From NCBI RefSeq assembly GCF_037975245.1, contig NC_092563.1, forward strand, positions 828,501 to 892,500: a stretch of 64,000 nucleotides of DNA, written 5' to 3'. Shown piece after piece: positions 49,796 to 61,211 of the stretch. The notes beneath the pieces are model-generated. The model was given only the letters and a program-made list of their open reading frames with translations. It searched no databases and was not told the origin of the DNA. Position numbers and translations under genes: made by a program. Numbering within the stretch: position 1 is the stretch's first letter; each line of letters begins with the position of its first letter. Source of the stretch: Apostichopus japonicus (Eukaryota > Echinodermata > Holothuroidea > Aspidochirotida > Stichopodidae).

Positions 49796-50648
49796 GGCTG
49801 ACATTCTCTGGAGAGTCGCAAACAAACAAGGCAGATTGTCCATTTTGGATCGCTCCCTGATAGGCTCGCTGGTTCTTAGCACTCTTTGCATTCTTTCACG
49901 AACGGTTATTATTGGTTCCGTGACTTATCATCCAATTCGCAGTGAATTGACGGGAGCCTTGACCTGGCAGAGGGTCCTTATGGTTCTCTTTAGTGACCCA
50001 TCGACGTGTTTAGCTTTGCAAGGAGCCATTTTTATGGGATGTGACATGCTCCATACTTCCCGCTGGTGTGGGAGGAAAACGTTTAACGCCAGTCTCAAAG
50101 TTCTTGCAAAAATTTTCTGAATCTTTCCAAGAGTTTCGTAATGAGCATGTCAGCCGGAGTATTTAAAACATTTCATTTGTTTCCATTATAAAGGGATACC
50201 AAAGTTACATTACTTAACAGCTGATCCCTGTTACAAACCCCATTTGAAGCTATTAGTAACAGACGCACCCCGTGGCGCTTCGACTCACGTAAGTTTTGAC
50301 GTATTTACTACTGCTTCCCGGCATCCAATGATAGATACTGTAAACATATATATGTATATTTGCTACTTGAGTCATATGGCACAACAATTGTGTCTAAAGT
50401 TGATATTTCCAACTGTTTATACATTTTTTAGTCCCTTTTTGTCTTTCTTGTCTGCAGTTTCTTAGATGAATATATGCACTTTATATCAGACAAATCAAAC
50501 TTGTGTGGATTTTATGTTAAGTCAAGTCTCTTTGTTCTGCTTAAGAATTCAGTATGCTAGTTTGATTAATGACATACATATAGTCAATACTGTATTGGAT
50601 TATTATAACCAAAAGGTGTGTCCTTTATACTACGTTTAACATAATAAA

Positions 50649-52212
50649 GGTTAGGTTAGGTTTTCTCATGAATTATTTATGAATAAGTAGGAAGTCGATC
50701 CCCTCCTGTAAATTTGTAGAAAGTTGGGATTTGACCTGTAGAAATCAAGCAATCCAGTAGCACGTGTCATGAGGAAGAAGACAATTATAAATTGACCAAT
50801 AGAAAAATAATCAATGAGTTTGGAGCGGGTGGGATGGGGGTGGGTGGGACCTTGATGGGTCGTGGGAGTGGGAATGACCGGTATGGCAAAAAGAAAAATT
50901 GATAGGGTCACCATGCCATTGTTTTTCATGTATTTGGTTTCTGGAAGCCCTAAATGAATTAAAATACTGGTCATTGGTGAAACTGATGAATTAAGAAAAA
51001 AAATGCTTGAGTTCACTGAAGTGAAACTCGCTTTATTTACTACTCTTTGGCCATGTTTACATGAATCTGCCAGTACAAAGTGCATTTGCAAGCATTTCTA
51101 TTAACCACACTTACTCACCCCCACCCCCTAACTCACCATTCCCTTACTCACACCCCCTACGTAACCCACCTTTGTACATGCCACTTGACACAGTTCCAAA
51201 ACAAACAGCATTGCTGTCAAAGTTGCTGTCTAATGTGAAAAATTGAAATTACATGTCTTAACATGGACCTTTTGATTCTTCAATCATTCAACATTGTTTA
51301 TCATCAAACTCTCGTTGCATGTTTGTTTTAATTAATCACCTACAACCTCCTCTTTGTTGAATATTTGCAGATGAGACAAACACATCTTTTCAGTTTGTCT
51401 ATCAACTGATCCTAATTGTTTACTACACTCGTTCTTCGTCTGTTTTGTCAGACTGTTCTATCCCTTCTTAAATGCTGCCCTCATGTCATTCTTTAGGCCT
51501 ACGTATCATAACAGACATGTTGTACCTAAATGGTGCAATGTCCTGTCCAAAACAGTTACTTCATTCCACCCAAACTATGAAATATATGTTTAAAAGTATG
51601 TTGTGTTTATTCCTGTATGATTTTAATTTTTGGGTGGAGGTATGATGGGTTAGTAAGATTCAAAACAAAGTTTTGGTTCATTTATTATTTATAATCATAG
51701 CTGGCTTATAAATAACAATATTTAATTTGTCAAAGTGTGCCCTGCTTGTGAGTAATGATGAGTCTGCCATACATTCTGTGCATACCATTCATTTTTTATC
51801 CTGCAATAAAAAAGGAAATGAAAAACATGAATACTACAATGTGCACACAACGTGGAATTTGTTAGCATTGTTTAAAATAAATAAAATTAAACTTTGGTAT
51901 GAGTATTGAGTACAATATACAGGAAATACATGATACTACAGGCAAATAGTCAAAGCATTAATCATCAACCATCGGGTAGACATGTTTATGTTTAAGAAGT
52001 ATATAGATTTGTTTAGTCTTTTCAGTGTATTTATAACCATTTTCTATAATGAAGACCCACACAATGGAAGCAGGATATGTTTCTTCTGCGGTTTTGCAAT
52101 GTATTACCTTCACACCACTTGTGCAATATATTTACAAATGGTTTCCAAAATGATTATATGTAAAAGGAAGTCACTATTGCTGCCAAATGTACTAGGAATC
52201 AAAATAAAACAA
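50649..52212. other. No gene recognised
   Basis: AT-rich DNA with a GT-rich/GGG patch on the plus strand at 50825-50875 and a C-rich patch at 51115-51170. Open frames are short and lack splice support. Confidence 0.5.
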
Positions 52213-52383
52213 AACTGTTAGCAAACTGCTTATCCACTAAAGAGCCTGTGTAAGAGAATGTGTAAAAGTAAGAGGGCCTGAAGTTTTGATCCTAGCAGGA
52301 TCTTCTTTAGAGGCTGAAGAAGATCCTTCAGCCTCTGAAGAAGATCCTGCTAGGATCGAATCGTCACGCCCTCTTACTTTTAC
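52213..52383. mobile_element. Foldback element with two opposed hammerhead-like motifs (copy 4)
   Basis: The leader ACTGTTAGCAAACTGCTTAT is shared with copy 1. The arms 52261-52319 and 52327-52382 are inverted repeats with about five mismatches over 56 nt. The right arm reads GCCTCTGAAGAAGATCCTGC, then TAGGATCGAATCGTCACGCC: the CTGAAGA core and GATCC/GGATC stem II are intact, GAAAC has become GAATC. The left arm carries the same motif on the minus strand with other changes (CTAAAGA, AAAACTTC). Confidence 0.7.
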
Positions 52384-53775
52384 CCCAGTATACTAGGAAG
52401 AAAGAAAATCGTTTGAATCCTCTTGTTCACACTTGAGATGGTCAGTGTGGCCAATAATATATCAGTAAGTATGCCAGATCTAGAAATTCAGGCTATGAAC
52501 TGGTTAAATACCAAGGTGTTATTTGTCATTTGCCAGTAAAAAACAAAAGGGCACTTTGTATTTCTGACAGTTCAAAATTAATTTTGCTTTGGTATTAATG
52601 CAACAAAAGTGAAAATGAGAATTTAATTTTTAGCCCAGCAGATTATTTTTATGCAATGGCATCTTTAAGCAAGTGGTTAAAACTTGTAAAAGTTTTGGCC
52701 TGCAATTTGGCATATCATATCAAATTCTAGGCCTACATGCTAAACAATTAGTGAGATTTCCAAGTGTTCATACCTTCCAAAATGTTTCTAGACATTGAAG
52801 AGTGTAGTAATTTACAAACATATATTTCAGGGATCCTGATAAGTGCTTTGTTGAAATTTGAGTATAGCAACCATAATTTAAAGGCATTGAAGACTCGCTC
52901 CAAACCGCGTTCCGCGCTTTGAAAAGTTAACTTTCCGTTGCTTGCAAATGACATTTTCTTCTTGACGCTACAAAATGCAGACAGTAATGAAACGTGATAC
53001 CTTGTTATCTTTTATCTAGACCTGAGATGTCCACGCTGCTATGTACAATGTGTTGTGGGTATTGACCGTAGCTGTATGTATTGACTGTACACTAGTGTCT
53101 AATTACCGACGGTAGCAAGCTGTGTGTGTATTTTCTGGGATCGATGGTGGTGCCTAACACTTCTGTTACACCTCATTCGAAACTAGGTCAGATTACTGGC
53201 ATGAGACGTTTCTTTGTGCCGGAGTCTTCACACCCTTTAACTATCTAGTATAAGTAGGAGAAAAACCAATGACTTACCTCCCTCTTTGGCTTCAGTAGTT
53301 CTAACCACCCCCTCCCCTCCCCCCCTCCCTCCCCACACAAGTATATTAAACGTTGCTGTGAATGCCACTAAGAAAGGTAGTAAGCTCACACTGATCACTG
53401 TTGGATTTTATCTATCATGAAACGTATCATGTATTCTTTGTTCTTTGGTATACATATTTATATGGACTAACAGAGATATATTCTGTCTGCTTACCAGAGC
53501 ATCTCTGTTGAATTGAACTTATTTTTTTTTTTTTCATTTATTTCACACAAATTTTGCCCCCTTCTAACAATAGTATTAATAATAATAATATGTGAGTCAA
53601 TTGTTAATATGTCCAGGCTTGTACCTTGCTTACAACTTGGAATAGTGGAATACCATATACTAGTCCAAGAATTATTATCCAAACACAATTTGATGAATAA
53701 ATAAATATTACAATAAGTGAAAATGACTTTCACACTGTACCAAGTTACAAATGCCTCCATATTCATATGAGGTAA
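52384..53775. other. No gene recognised
   Basis: Contains a C-rich patch at 53305-53335 and the probable old repeat at 52475-52560. No coding or RNA gene was supported. Confidence 0.5.
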
Positions 53776-53787
53776 CATGTACAATGA

Positions 53788-53852
53788 CTTAATAATAATA
53801 AAAATAATAATAATAATAATTATAATTATGATAATAATAATAATAATAATGA
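53788..53852 (+). repeat. (AAT)n microsatellite
   Basis: TAATAATAATAA runs interrupted by AAA and TTATAATTATG. The poly-Ile minus-strand frame here is a repeat artefact. Confidence 0.9.
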
Positions 53853-54895
53853 TCAATGATGATGTTTTAGAAACAATTGAGGGGGTGGGGGAGGGGGAAT
53901 GAGAACATTTGTTATCCACATGTTATACTATACGTCAGCCAGCAATGCAGTCTTCACACTGCTATTATGTCTGTTGTGGTAACTTCTTAAAAATGTAAAA
54001 CAAACTGCCATTGCTTTGACAATCTAAAGAGAAAAATGAAAGTTGTAGGCTTCTAAAAATGAGCACATCATCTCCATTGAATTTTGTATTGCTTGTTATT
54101 GGTTTTCAGTACTGTTATGAAATTTCTGTCACAGAGAGATGCATTGCTCTTGATATATATGTAGCAGGCTACTCCTGGAATGGTGAGATGAAAGTACTGG
54201 CAGTACTTCAAATGCATTGGCTCAAAAGAAAAAATCCCTCTCCCCTCCCCCTCCCCCACCCCTACCTTTCTGAGAGGTGCCATAGTTTTTCTTAGTTTAT
54301 TTCATCTTAACATGAATTGTTACATATTTGCTTTATCTCAGAGCCCTCAGCCTTCTGTCTAAACTTGTTCATTTGATGGTCATATTGTTTAATAACCAAC
54401 AAAAATATATCATAAACTTCTACCCTTTTAATATTTAACAATTACTTCTTAAATGGTTGGTCGTAAATGTCATCTTTTTTTATTTTATTTTTTTACTTCA
54501 GATATGTTCAAAATGACTTGATTCCATTAGTTCAGTGTCAAGCTGAACAAATGCCGACACATGTCAGTTTCATTTTGTGGAGATATTTTTTGGTGAAAAT
54601 GTACTTTCCTTGGAGATTCTGAACCTGCAGTTACATTTAAGGAGTATTTCATTAGGGGACAAATTTTGCGAAAATTTGTAGTAGTAAAAGTTGTCCAAAT
54701 AATTTTCAACTTCAGTGACCATTTTTAAACTTTCTAGCATATATGTGAGGGCAGGATGGATATCCTATAAATGGTGACATTGTTCAGTTAATGTTTTTTT
54801 TTACTCCTCTCTTTGTTCATTGCTCCAATGTTTATAGTTATCTGTCCACCTGTCTAGTTCTAACACTTCATTAAATCTGTTTTCGTTTTCGGTTT

Positions 54896-54953
54896 GCATT
54901 CGAAGAAGATCCTGCACGCCTAGGATCAAAACGTCAGGCCCTCTAACTTTTAC
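54896..54953 (+). mobile_element. Hammerhead-like repeat fragment (copy 5)
   Basis: TTCGAAGAAGATCCTGCACG, then CCTAGGATCAAAACGTCAGG, then CCCTCTAACTTTTACA. Stem II GATCC/GGATC is kept with a larger loop, and the ACGTCAGGCC tail is intact. The core has two changes (CTGAAGA to TCGAAGA, GAAA to AAAA), so it is probably inactive. Confidence 0.55.
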
Positions 54954-56859
54954 ATTAACATAAATCTGGTTAAAAATGGCGTACATGACTACACAAGGTT
55001 TTAGTTAGGTCCATGATTTCCTACCAGCTTAATTGACCAATCAGTTTTGAAGTTGCTCTCGAACGACCTTCGCAAATATGTCTTTTATTAATCCCCCAAA
55101 AAAGCAAACACTTATAACAGTTGCTCTCTTTTCAGATAGGTACTCTTTGCAGTATCAAAGAATCCAAGTATTACAACTGTCATTGCAAAGAATGCTACCA
55201 GCAAATATGTTATCATTGGACTGTACTAAATAGATATCACATGAGCTTCATGAATTTGGAAAGCATTTCCTTTTATGAGCTTGTAACCAGTTGGTGTCAT
55301 GTTGGATTGCTGCAAATCATCCAGTATTATCCCGTTATTATCCCATTATTTTCTTGTTGCCGTGGCAATTTAAGTAGACTGGTGGTAATTACTTCCTTGA
55401 CATTTACCACAATGTATATTACATACATATTGTTGACGACGTGTAATGTACCAGGTCAATATTCACAGAATAAAGACATTATAGAATCATGATGTATTTT
55501 AACAAATGGGGGGGGGGGGGGGGATTTGATGTCGGTTGTGTGTGTGTGTGTGTCATGTGAGTCTCTGGCACAGGAATACACAAAATACTCTGTGAAAGAA
55601 GTACAATTGCTGAAAGCCTAAAAATAATGTGTTTGAGAATCAAAAAATATGGTTTGAATACTGCAAATGTTGGTGGATATGAAAAGAACAGGGAAGGGAA
55701 CAGTACCGTAGCCAGAGAAACCAATTTGGGGAGCACATCAGTGGTGTCCCCTCCCCTGAGGAATGTTTGCTTTTCTCAGGGGGATTAAATGCCAAATGTT
55801 ACACAATTAGGCTATTGTAGGCCTAGGTCATAAAACAAAGAAAATTGATGAAAAACAAAAATTGGGGGGCTATGTGCCTGAAAGGGGAATGGGCCATCAA
55901 GAAAACCCACTACTCAGGCTCATAATTTGGACATAACATTGTGTCAAGGTTGACTGCATACAAAATTTAGAAGTCCATAAGAGTCTAGTGCTATATACTA
56001 TTCTGTTGTTGACTATTTTAATTGGCTGTAATCATGGCACAAAGTAGGGGTGGCTTCAGGGGTGTTAGGGTATGTCCTCCCTGCCCACCTCCCTTTTCAA
56101 TCTCATTTCAAACAAATAGAAGTATCGTTGAAAGCACAAACCTGCATGTAAACTTAATTGTAGTGCACCTAATTTATAACCAAAGCATCCATCAAAATAC
56201 ACCATTTCACATCAGAATGTTTTTTTTTCAATTTCTGTTCCCCCTGTGATTCGAACCTAGACCCCCTCTACATGGGAGTTGGAACCTCAAATGCTCTCCT
56301 ATTTAAAATTGTGGATCCGCCTGTGCAAGCTATGTTATAATGTGAAATACAGTATAATGTGAAATACAACGTGACTATTTCTATGCTTGACTCAAATATT
56401 TCTGATGTTTTGAGCTGTGACAATTAGAAAATGTTGATCAAAGTAGTAACATCTAAAATTTAATAAGTATAGCAATGCATATGCAGTGGAATTAATACAG
56501 TAAACATAATGGTTTAAAATGAGATGATCTGGATAATCCAAGATTAAGATAATAGAACTCTGGATAATGCAGAACTGCTGTATACTCTGTTGTCATATGT
56601 CAATACTTCAATAGTTACATTAGTTACACAGTAAAGATTGCCAGATTAAACCTTGGAAGTAGCTATATTTCTTTCAAAGATAATACATACCATATAATCT
56701 ATGGTTGCTTTTTGCTGATAATGGTATTTATATTACTGTTATCTAAGCCTACTGATTAAAGAAACAAAGGGACTGTTTTTGAGCCTTGAACCAACTGCAG
56801 TTCTTGAAGGTTATCATGATCAAGCGATGACATTGTGGATGGGAATATTAAATGGGATA

Positions 56860-56861
<2 letters not shown>
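54954..56861. other. No gene; transposon scraps and simple repeats
   Basis: A G-run at 55507-55523 and a (GT)n tract at 55535-55552 are followed by G/C-bounded fragments near 55700-55880 (GTAGCCAGAG, GGGGGGCTATGTGCC) and 56045-56325 (GGGGTGGCTTCAGG, GTGGATCCGCC). These look like eroded hAT-like ends without confirmed duplications. A splice-like acceptor at 55134 was not supported. Confidence 0.45.

Positions 56862-56899
<38 letters not shown>
56859..56899 (+). repeat. (AT)n microsatellite
   Basis: About 20 uninterrupted TA dinucleotides, then GTATATATTT. Confidence 0.9.
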
Positions 56900-56906
<7 letters not shown>

Positions 56907-57104
56907 TTATTATTTATGATATTTTCTGTCACCAACATAATTTGTTAATTCATACTAGTCATTCACATGCAAAAGCAAAATGTGCACTTTTTCCTTTTCA
57001 AAATAACTTGAAATAGAGACAGCCAAGTTTCAATAATAAATAATAAATAACGTTACGTAAATCACTTCAGATAGCTGCTTTTACTGTTTCATGGAGGTAC
57101 AAAT

Positions 57105-58115
57105 TTCTTGTGTTGGAACACTAATGTGGATCCTATTGTTGTAACACTAATGAAACAGTCATGGAAATCAATGCAACATTGTTATAACACTAATGCAGTA
57201 ATCTGGCACACTTGTAACACTAATGCAAGACAATGGAAGACACACTTCTGATGCAAACTGTTCCAACACAAATGAAACAGAATGGAACACAAAGTTGTAA
57301 CACTAATTTAACACTAATGGAACACACTGTTGCAAGAATTACATGTAATAAAAGATAATGCACTACACTTTTTCGTTAACACCAATGGAATACTCTGTTG
57401 TATTAAAACTAATGGAACACTGTTGTTTTAATGGTAATGGATCAAACTGTTGTATTAATGGTTATGAAACACAATGTGGTAACACTGATGGAACCGAATG
57501 GAGCTACAGTATTATAACTATGGGACACGCTAATGGAATCACTTTTGTCTTACACTATTACTATAAAGCACAGTGTTGTAACACTGCTTATTGAACACAC
57601 CTTTGTTTGATCACCTAATGAACATAAATGGAACACTAATGAAATGTACACTGTTGTAACAATCAAATGTAACATGCTGCCGTAACACTCAAATGGAACA
57701 CTGTTGTAACACTCAAATGTAACACACTGTTGTAACATTCAAATGTAACACTGCTATAACACTTAAATGTAACACTGTTGTAACACTCAAATCTAACATG
57801 CTGTTGTAACATTCAAATGTAACACTGTTGTAACACTCAAATGTAACACAATGTTGTTACACTCAAATGTAACACTGTTGTAACACTATAATGTAATTCA
57901 TTGTTGTAGCACTAAAATGAACACATTGTTGTAATACTAAGGAACACTATATACTGGACATTGTAACATAAATGGATTGCAATAAACACAATGGACATTG
58001 TAACATTAATGGATTGCAATTAAACACACTGGATGTTGTAACATTAATGGATTGCAGTGAAACGCACTGGATGTTGTAACATTAATGGATCGCAATTTAA
58101 CACACTGTGGTAACA
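57105..58115 (+). repeat. Degenerate satellite of TGTTGTAACACT...AATG units (~1 kb)
   Basis: Dozens of units of roughly 20-27 bp. The left part uses GTAACACTAATGGAACAC-type units, the middle CTCAAATGTAACACTGTTGT, and the right end a ~47-bp unit with TTAATGGATTGCAAT and ACACACTGGATGTTGTAAC. Length and sequence drift from unit to unit. No gene overlaps. Confidence 0.9.
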
Positions 58116-61079
58116 CCAACAGTATGCTTTCTCTCAAAGTAAATGCAACCATGAGGGGTACCACATTGCAAAGACAATAAGCTGTAAGCCCTTATCCATT
58201 GAAACGGTCTACTAGATGGCTAATGTGGCTTAGCATTGTTTTTATAACATATGTTTGCGTGTTCATGACTTTGCCACACGTTAACCAGAACCGGCCTAAC
58301 TGGTATCAGCAAAGCGTTCTTCTATTTCTCTCTCTGCATAAATTTCCAAACAGCTAGTGGTGGTTTATGATAGCAAAGAGAATATTTCCCTTTCTATATC
58401 GGTGTAGCTCATCTAACAGTCATCAGCTAAAATCGTTAGGCAGCCTGAAACGTCTCATCAACATGTTACAATTGCCAGCGTACCGTCACGTCCGGAAGTT
58501 TCAAAACTTTTTTAGTTGAAAAAAGGAGTCCAATAGAAACAGGAAGTGGGCTATTAAGTGACATTGAAGTTCAAAAATTTCTTCCTGTGTCGCCGCTAAA
58601 GGAACAAAACTTTGCAAGATAGGAAATACTTGGACCTGGGGAAGTGCTTAAAATGATACACATATTGTTTGATTGTATTTACAAGGCCACGACGAACCAG
58701 GAAAACTAGATGTTTTAACTGAGCTTTGGCGCTTCCGACATTTTGAAAGCTTCTGAGGCTCAGAGTTTTTTTTCCTCTCTCTCTCAATTGTAGTACCACA
58801 GCTTGGCTTAATTTCAGGGTCTTCGTCTTGTGAATACTTACAGTGTTATATTTTTTCAACGGAATATAAGGTAACCAAAAAATGTTTTTTTTTTTTCTTC
58901 CTCAATGTATTGGAGAGATTGAAATTTTAATTTCATAATTTACTCAGGAATGTTAATAAATAACTGGTATATATTTAGCAAAAGCCTATCCATGTCAAAA
59001 GCAAGCGCTGAATTGTGGCCAACTATACAGTTTTTGGATATTTTCAAAGATTTTGGATGACAATATTGTCACTTTATCCTTGTTTGAATTATACCAGGAC
59101 ATATGAGGTGTAGAAATTCAGCTGGAATGTAAATTGCACTGCAGGAGAGAAAGAAAGAAAAAAGTACAAATTTTGAACTTGTCTTTGCTTCCTATCATGA
59201 GTTTTGAGTGACATTTTTTTGCTTTCGATCTGCAAGTTAAAACATGTGGTATAGTTGAAGATCTCTCATTTTTCTTCTCAATTTCTCAATAACTAAATCC
59301 AAAGAACAGAGGAATTTTTTTGGTGGGGGGGAGTGCTGGAAAGGGGAAAGGAGGAGGAGAGAGTCAGATCAGAATTGCAATTTTGGGATTGTCTTATTCA
59401 ATTACATATATTTTTATCAACTTAACAGACATAATTTATAGTCCCCGGCCACGGCCATCCCCTTTTGCAATGAGAACATTACAATGTAGTCTTCAGTACC
59501 ATGTATATATGTGTCCGTTAGGTACTATGTAACCTTCATGTCAAGGCATGATACATATTTCTGTCATGTTTGCACACAATGTTATTTTCTTCTGTAGATT
59601 AGGTCAGGTCATGGGGAAAATGAAATTGGAAGAGAAAAGAAAAAAATTGATGAGCACTTATATTAGATCAGAGCACTTAACTGATACTATTCATTTTACT
59701 TGTAACAATCTTTTACTGCACAAACAGGTAACCCTCACAATTTTGTTCTTCCGTGTGGCTACATTTAAAGTGAGAGAGTAGTGGTGGTACGTGGTCATGC
59801 ACAACAAAACCAACCGGGAACTACCCACAGTGGACAGTGATCGGTGAAAAGAATGATATTATTCCATATGTCTTCATTTTTCTTGGCCTATATATGGTGA
59901 TTGTGGGAGTTTTGAGTCCAGCATTATCATGGGGAAAAATACTGTGGATGAAAAGATTAAAAAGTTATTTTGTGGTGTTCACTTCCAGTTCACGAAGGAG
60001 AGGGCATTATAAAGGGGGCGAAGAAGGTGTCATTATTCCTAATATACTAGGAGAAGGTTAATGTGTGCTATATTTCAGACACGAATGTGTTGTTACCCTT
60101 TAAGATTCTCAGAACACTTTTGATACACATTCCCAGTCACAGTGCATGGTAACAGGACACCGTTCTTTCTGTTCTTTACTGCGGTTATAGAAGTCAAAAA
60201 GAAAGGAAGAAAGAAAGAAAGAAGGTAAAGACCACTGTGAGACATATGTATGGCCATGTTGCAAGGAGTGAAGGAATTAAACGGTTCAACATTTTTCGTG
60301 ATAGCTTCGATATTTTCACCTGGAAAATTGCTGTGTACTTTTACCAAGGATATTAACCTCTCTCTACGTTGTGGTAAGTTTTGAAAAGGTTTTGTAAAGC
60401 TTTAACTATAACAATTTGGTTAATGAAAGGGCATGTTGAAATTTTATGGCTAGGATATCATATGAATAATCTTTTGTTCAGACTTGTGAATACACCTGTG
60501 AACAATAGCTGTTTGTTAGCAACTGAAGAAGTAGTGGCTTTGCACCAGCACTTTAAGATAATGTGCTCGTTGGCCCGTATTTCTTTTCTTCGCTGTCTTT
60601 TTCCTCGTAGACTAAACTTGTTTGGTTTTTCTGTCCAATTTTAAGCTGACTATGCTTTCTTTTATGTTGCTGTGGCAGGTATAACAGAGAGTCTGCATGC
60701 ATGCATATATATATATCCCCTGTTGTCGTTATAACTTATAATAAAGATTATGTGTATATAACTGTAAGTTGTTTGTGATCAGTAAATATTTGCTTGGGTT
60801 TTACAACCACAGAAATTCAATGAATAAATATATCCAGATAAAGTGCTTTGTGCAAGATCTGGTCTCTCTCTGTACATGACTGGATTTATGAGAGGGTTTA
60901 AGGGCGGGCAATAAATTAAATTGTGGCAATTTATAGGTGAAGAATAGATTGTATATATCTGCACTTTGTAAAAACTTTTTTCTTTTTTTTTGCTGTCAGT
61001 ATAATTTTTTTTGTACATGACAACAGGATGTAAATCCACATTCTTTTTTATTATTTTCATTTCCCACTCCCACTCCTCT
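58116..61079. other. No gene supported; one promoter-like patch
   Basis: 58475-58560 has TACCGTCACGTCCGGAAGTT and GGAAGTGGGC, words resembling CRE and ETS sites, in a CG-richer patch. No exon with a consistent frame follows on either strand. A (GAAA)n run lies at 60200-60225. Confidence 0.35.
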
Positions 61080-61195
61080 TCATTCTATTGTCACCCCTTG
61101 ATCCTCGTTCTCTTCTCTTCCCCTGTCTTCCTCCTACCCTACCCTCTCCCTCCTCTCCCCCTCCTCTCCTCCTCCTCTCCCCCTTCCCCTCTCAC
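61055..61195 (+). repeat. CT-rich low-complexity tract
   Basis: CTCCCTCCTCTCCCCCTCCTC-like sequence; a shorter analogue of the LARS2 intron 16 tract. Confidence 0.8.
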
Positions 61196-61211
61196 GAATG
61201 CATACTTTTAG

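Noticed and set aside
49680-50120. 146-codon plus-strand frame
   Set aside because: Begins at TTG rather than ATG, shows no family features and overlaps the better-supported terminal exon model in another frame.
53491-53919. 142-codon minus-strand frame with poly-Ile
   Set aside because: Produced by the AAT microsatellite.
55121-55492. 123-codon frame after an AG acceptor-like site
   Set aside because: Cys/Tyr-rich AT-driven translation, no consistent upstream exon and no recognisable family.
58596-58859. 87-codon minus-strand frame near promoter-like words
   Set aside because: No conserved motif and no splice support; the alternative MSEAPKLS start stops at once.
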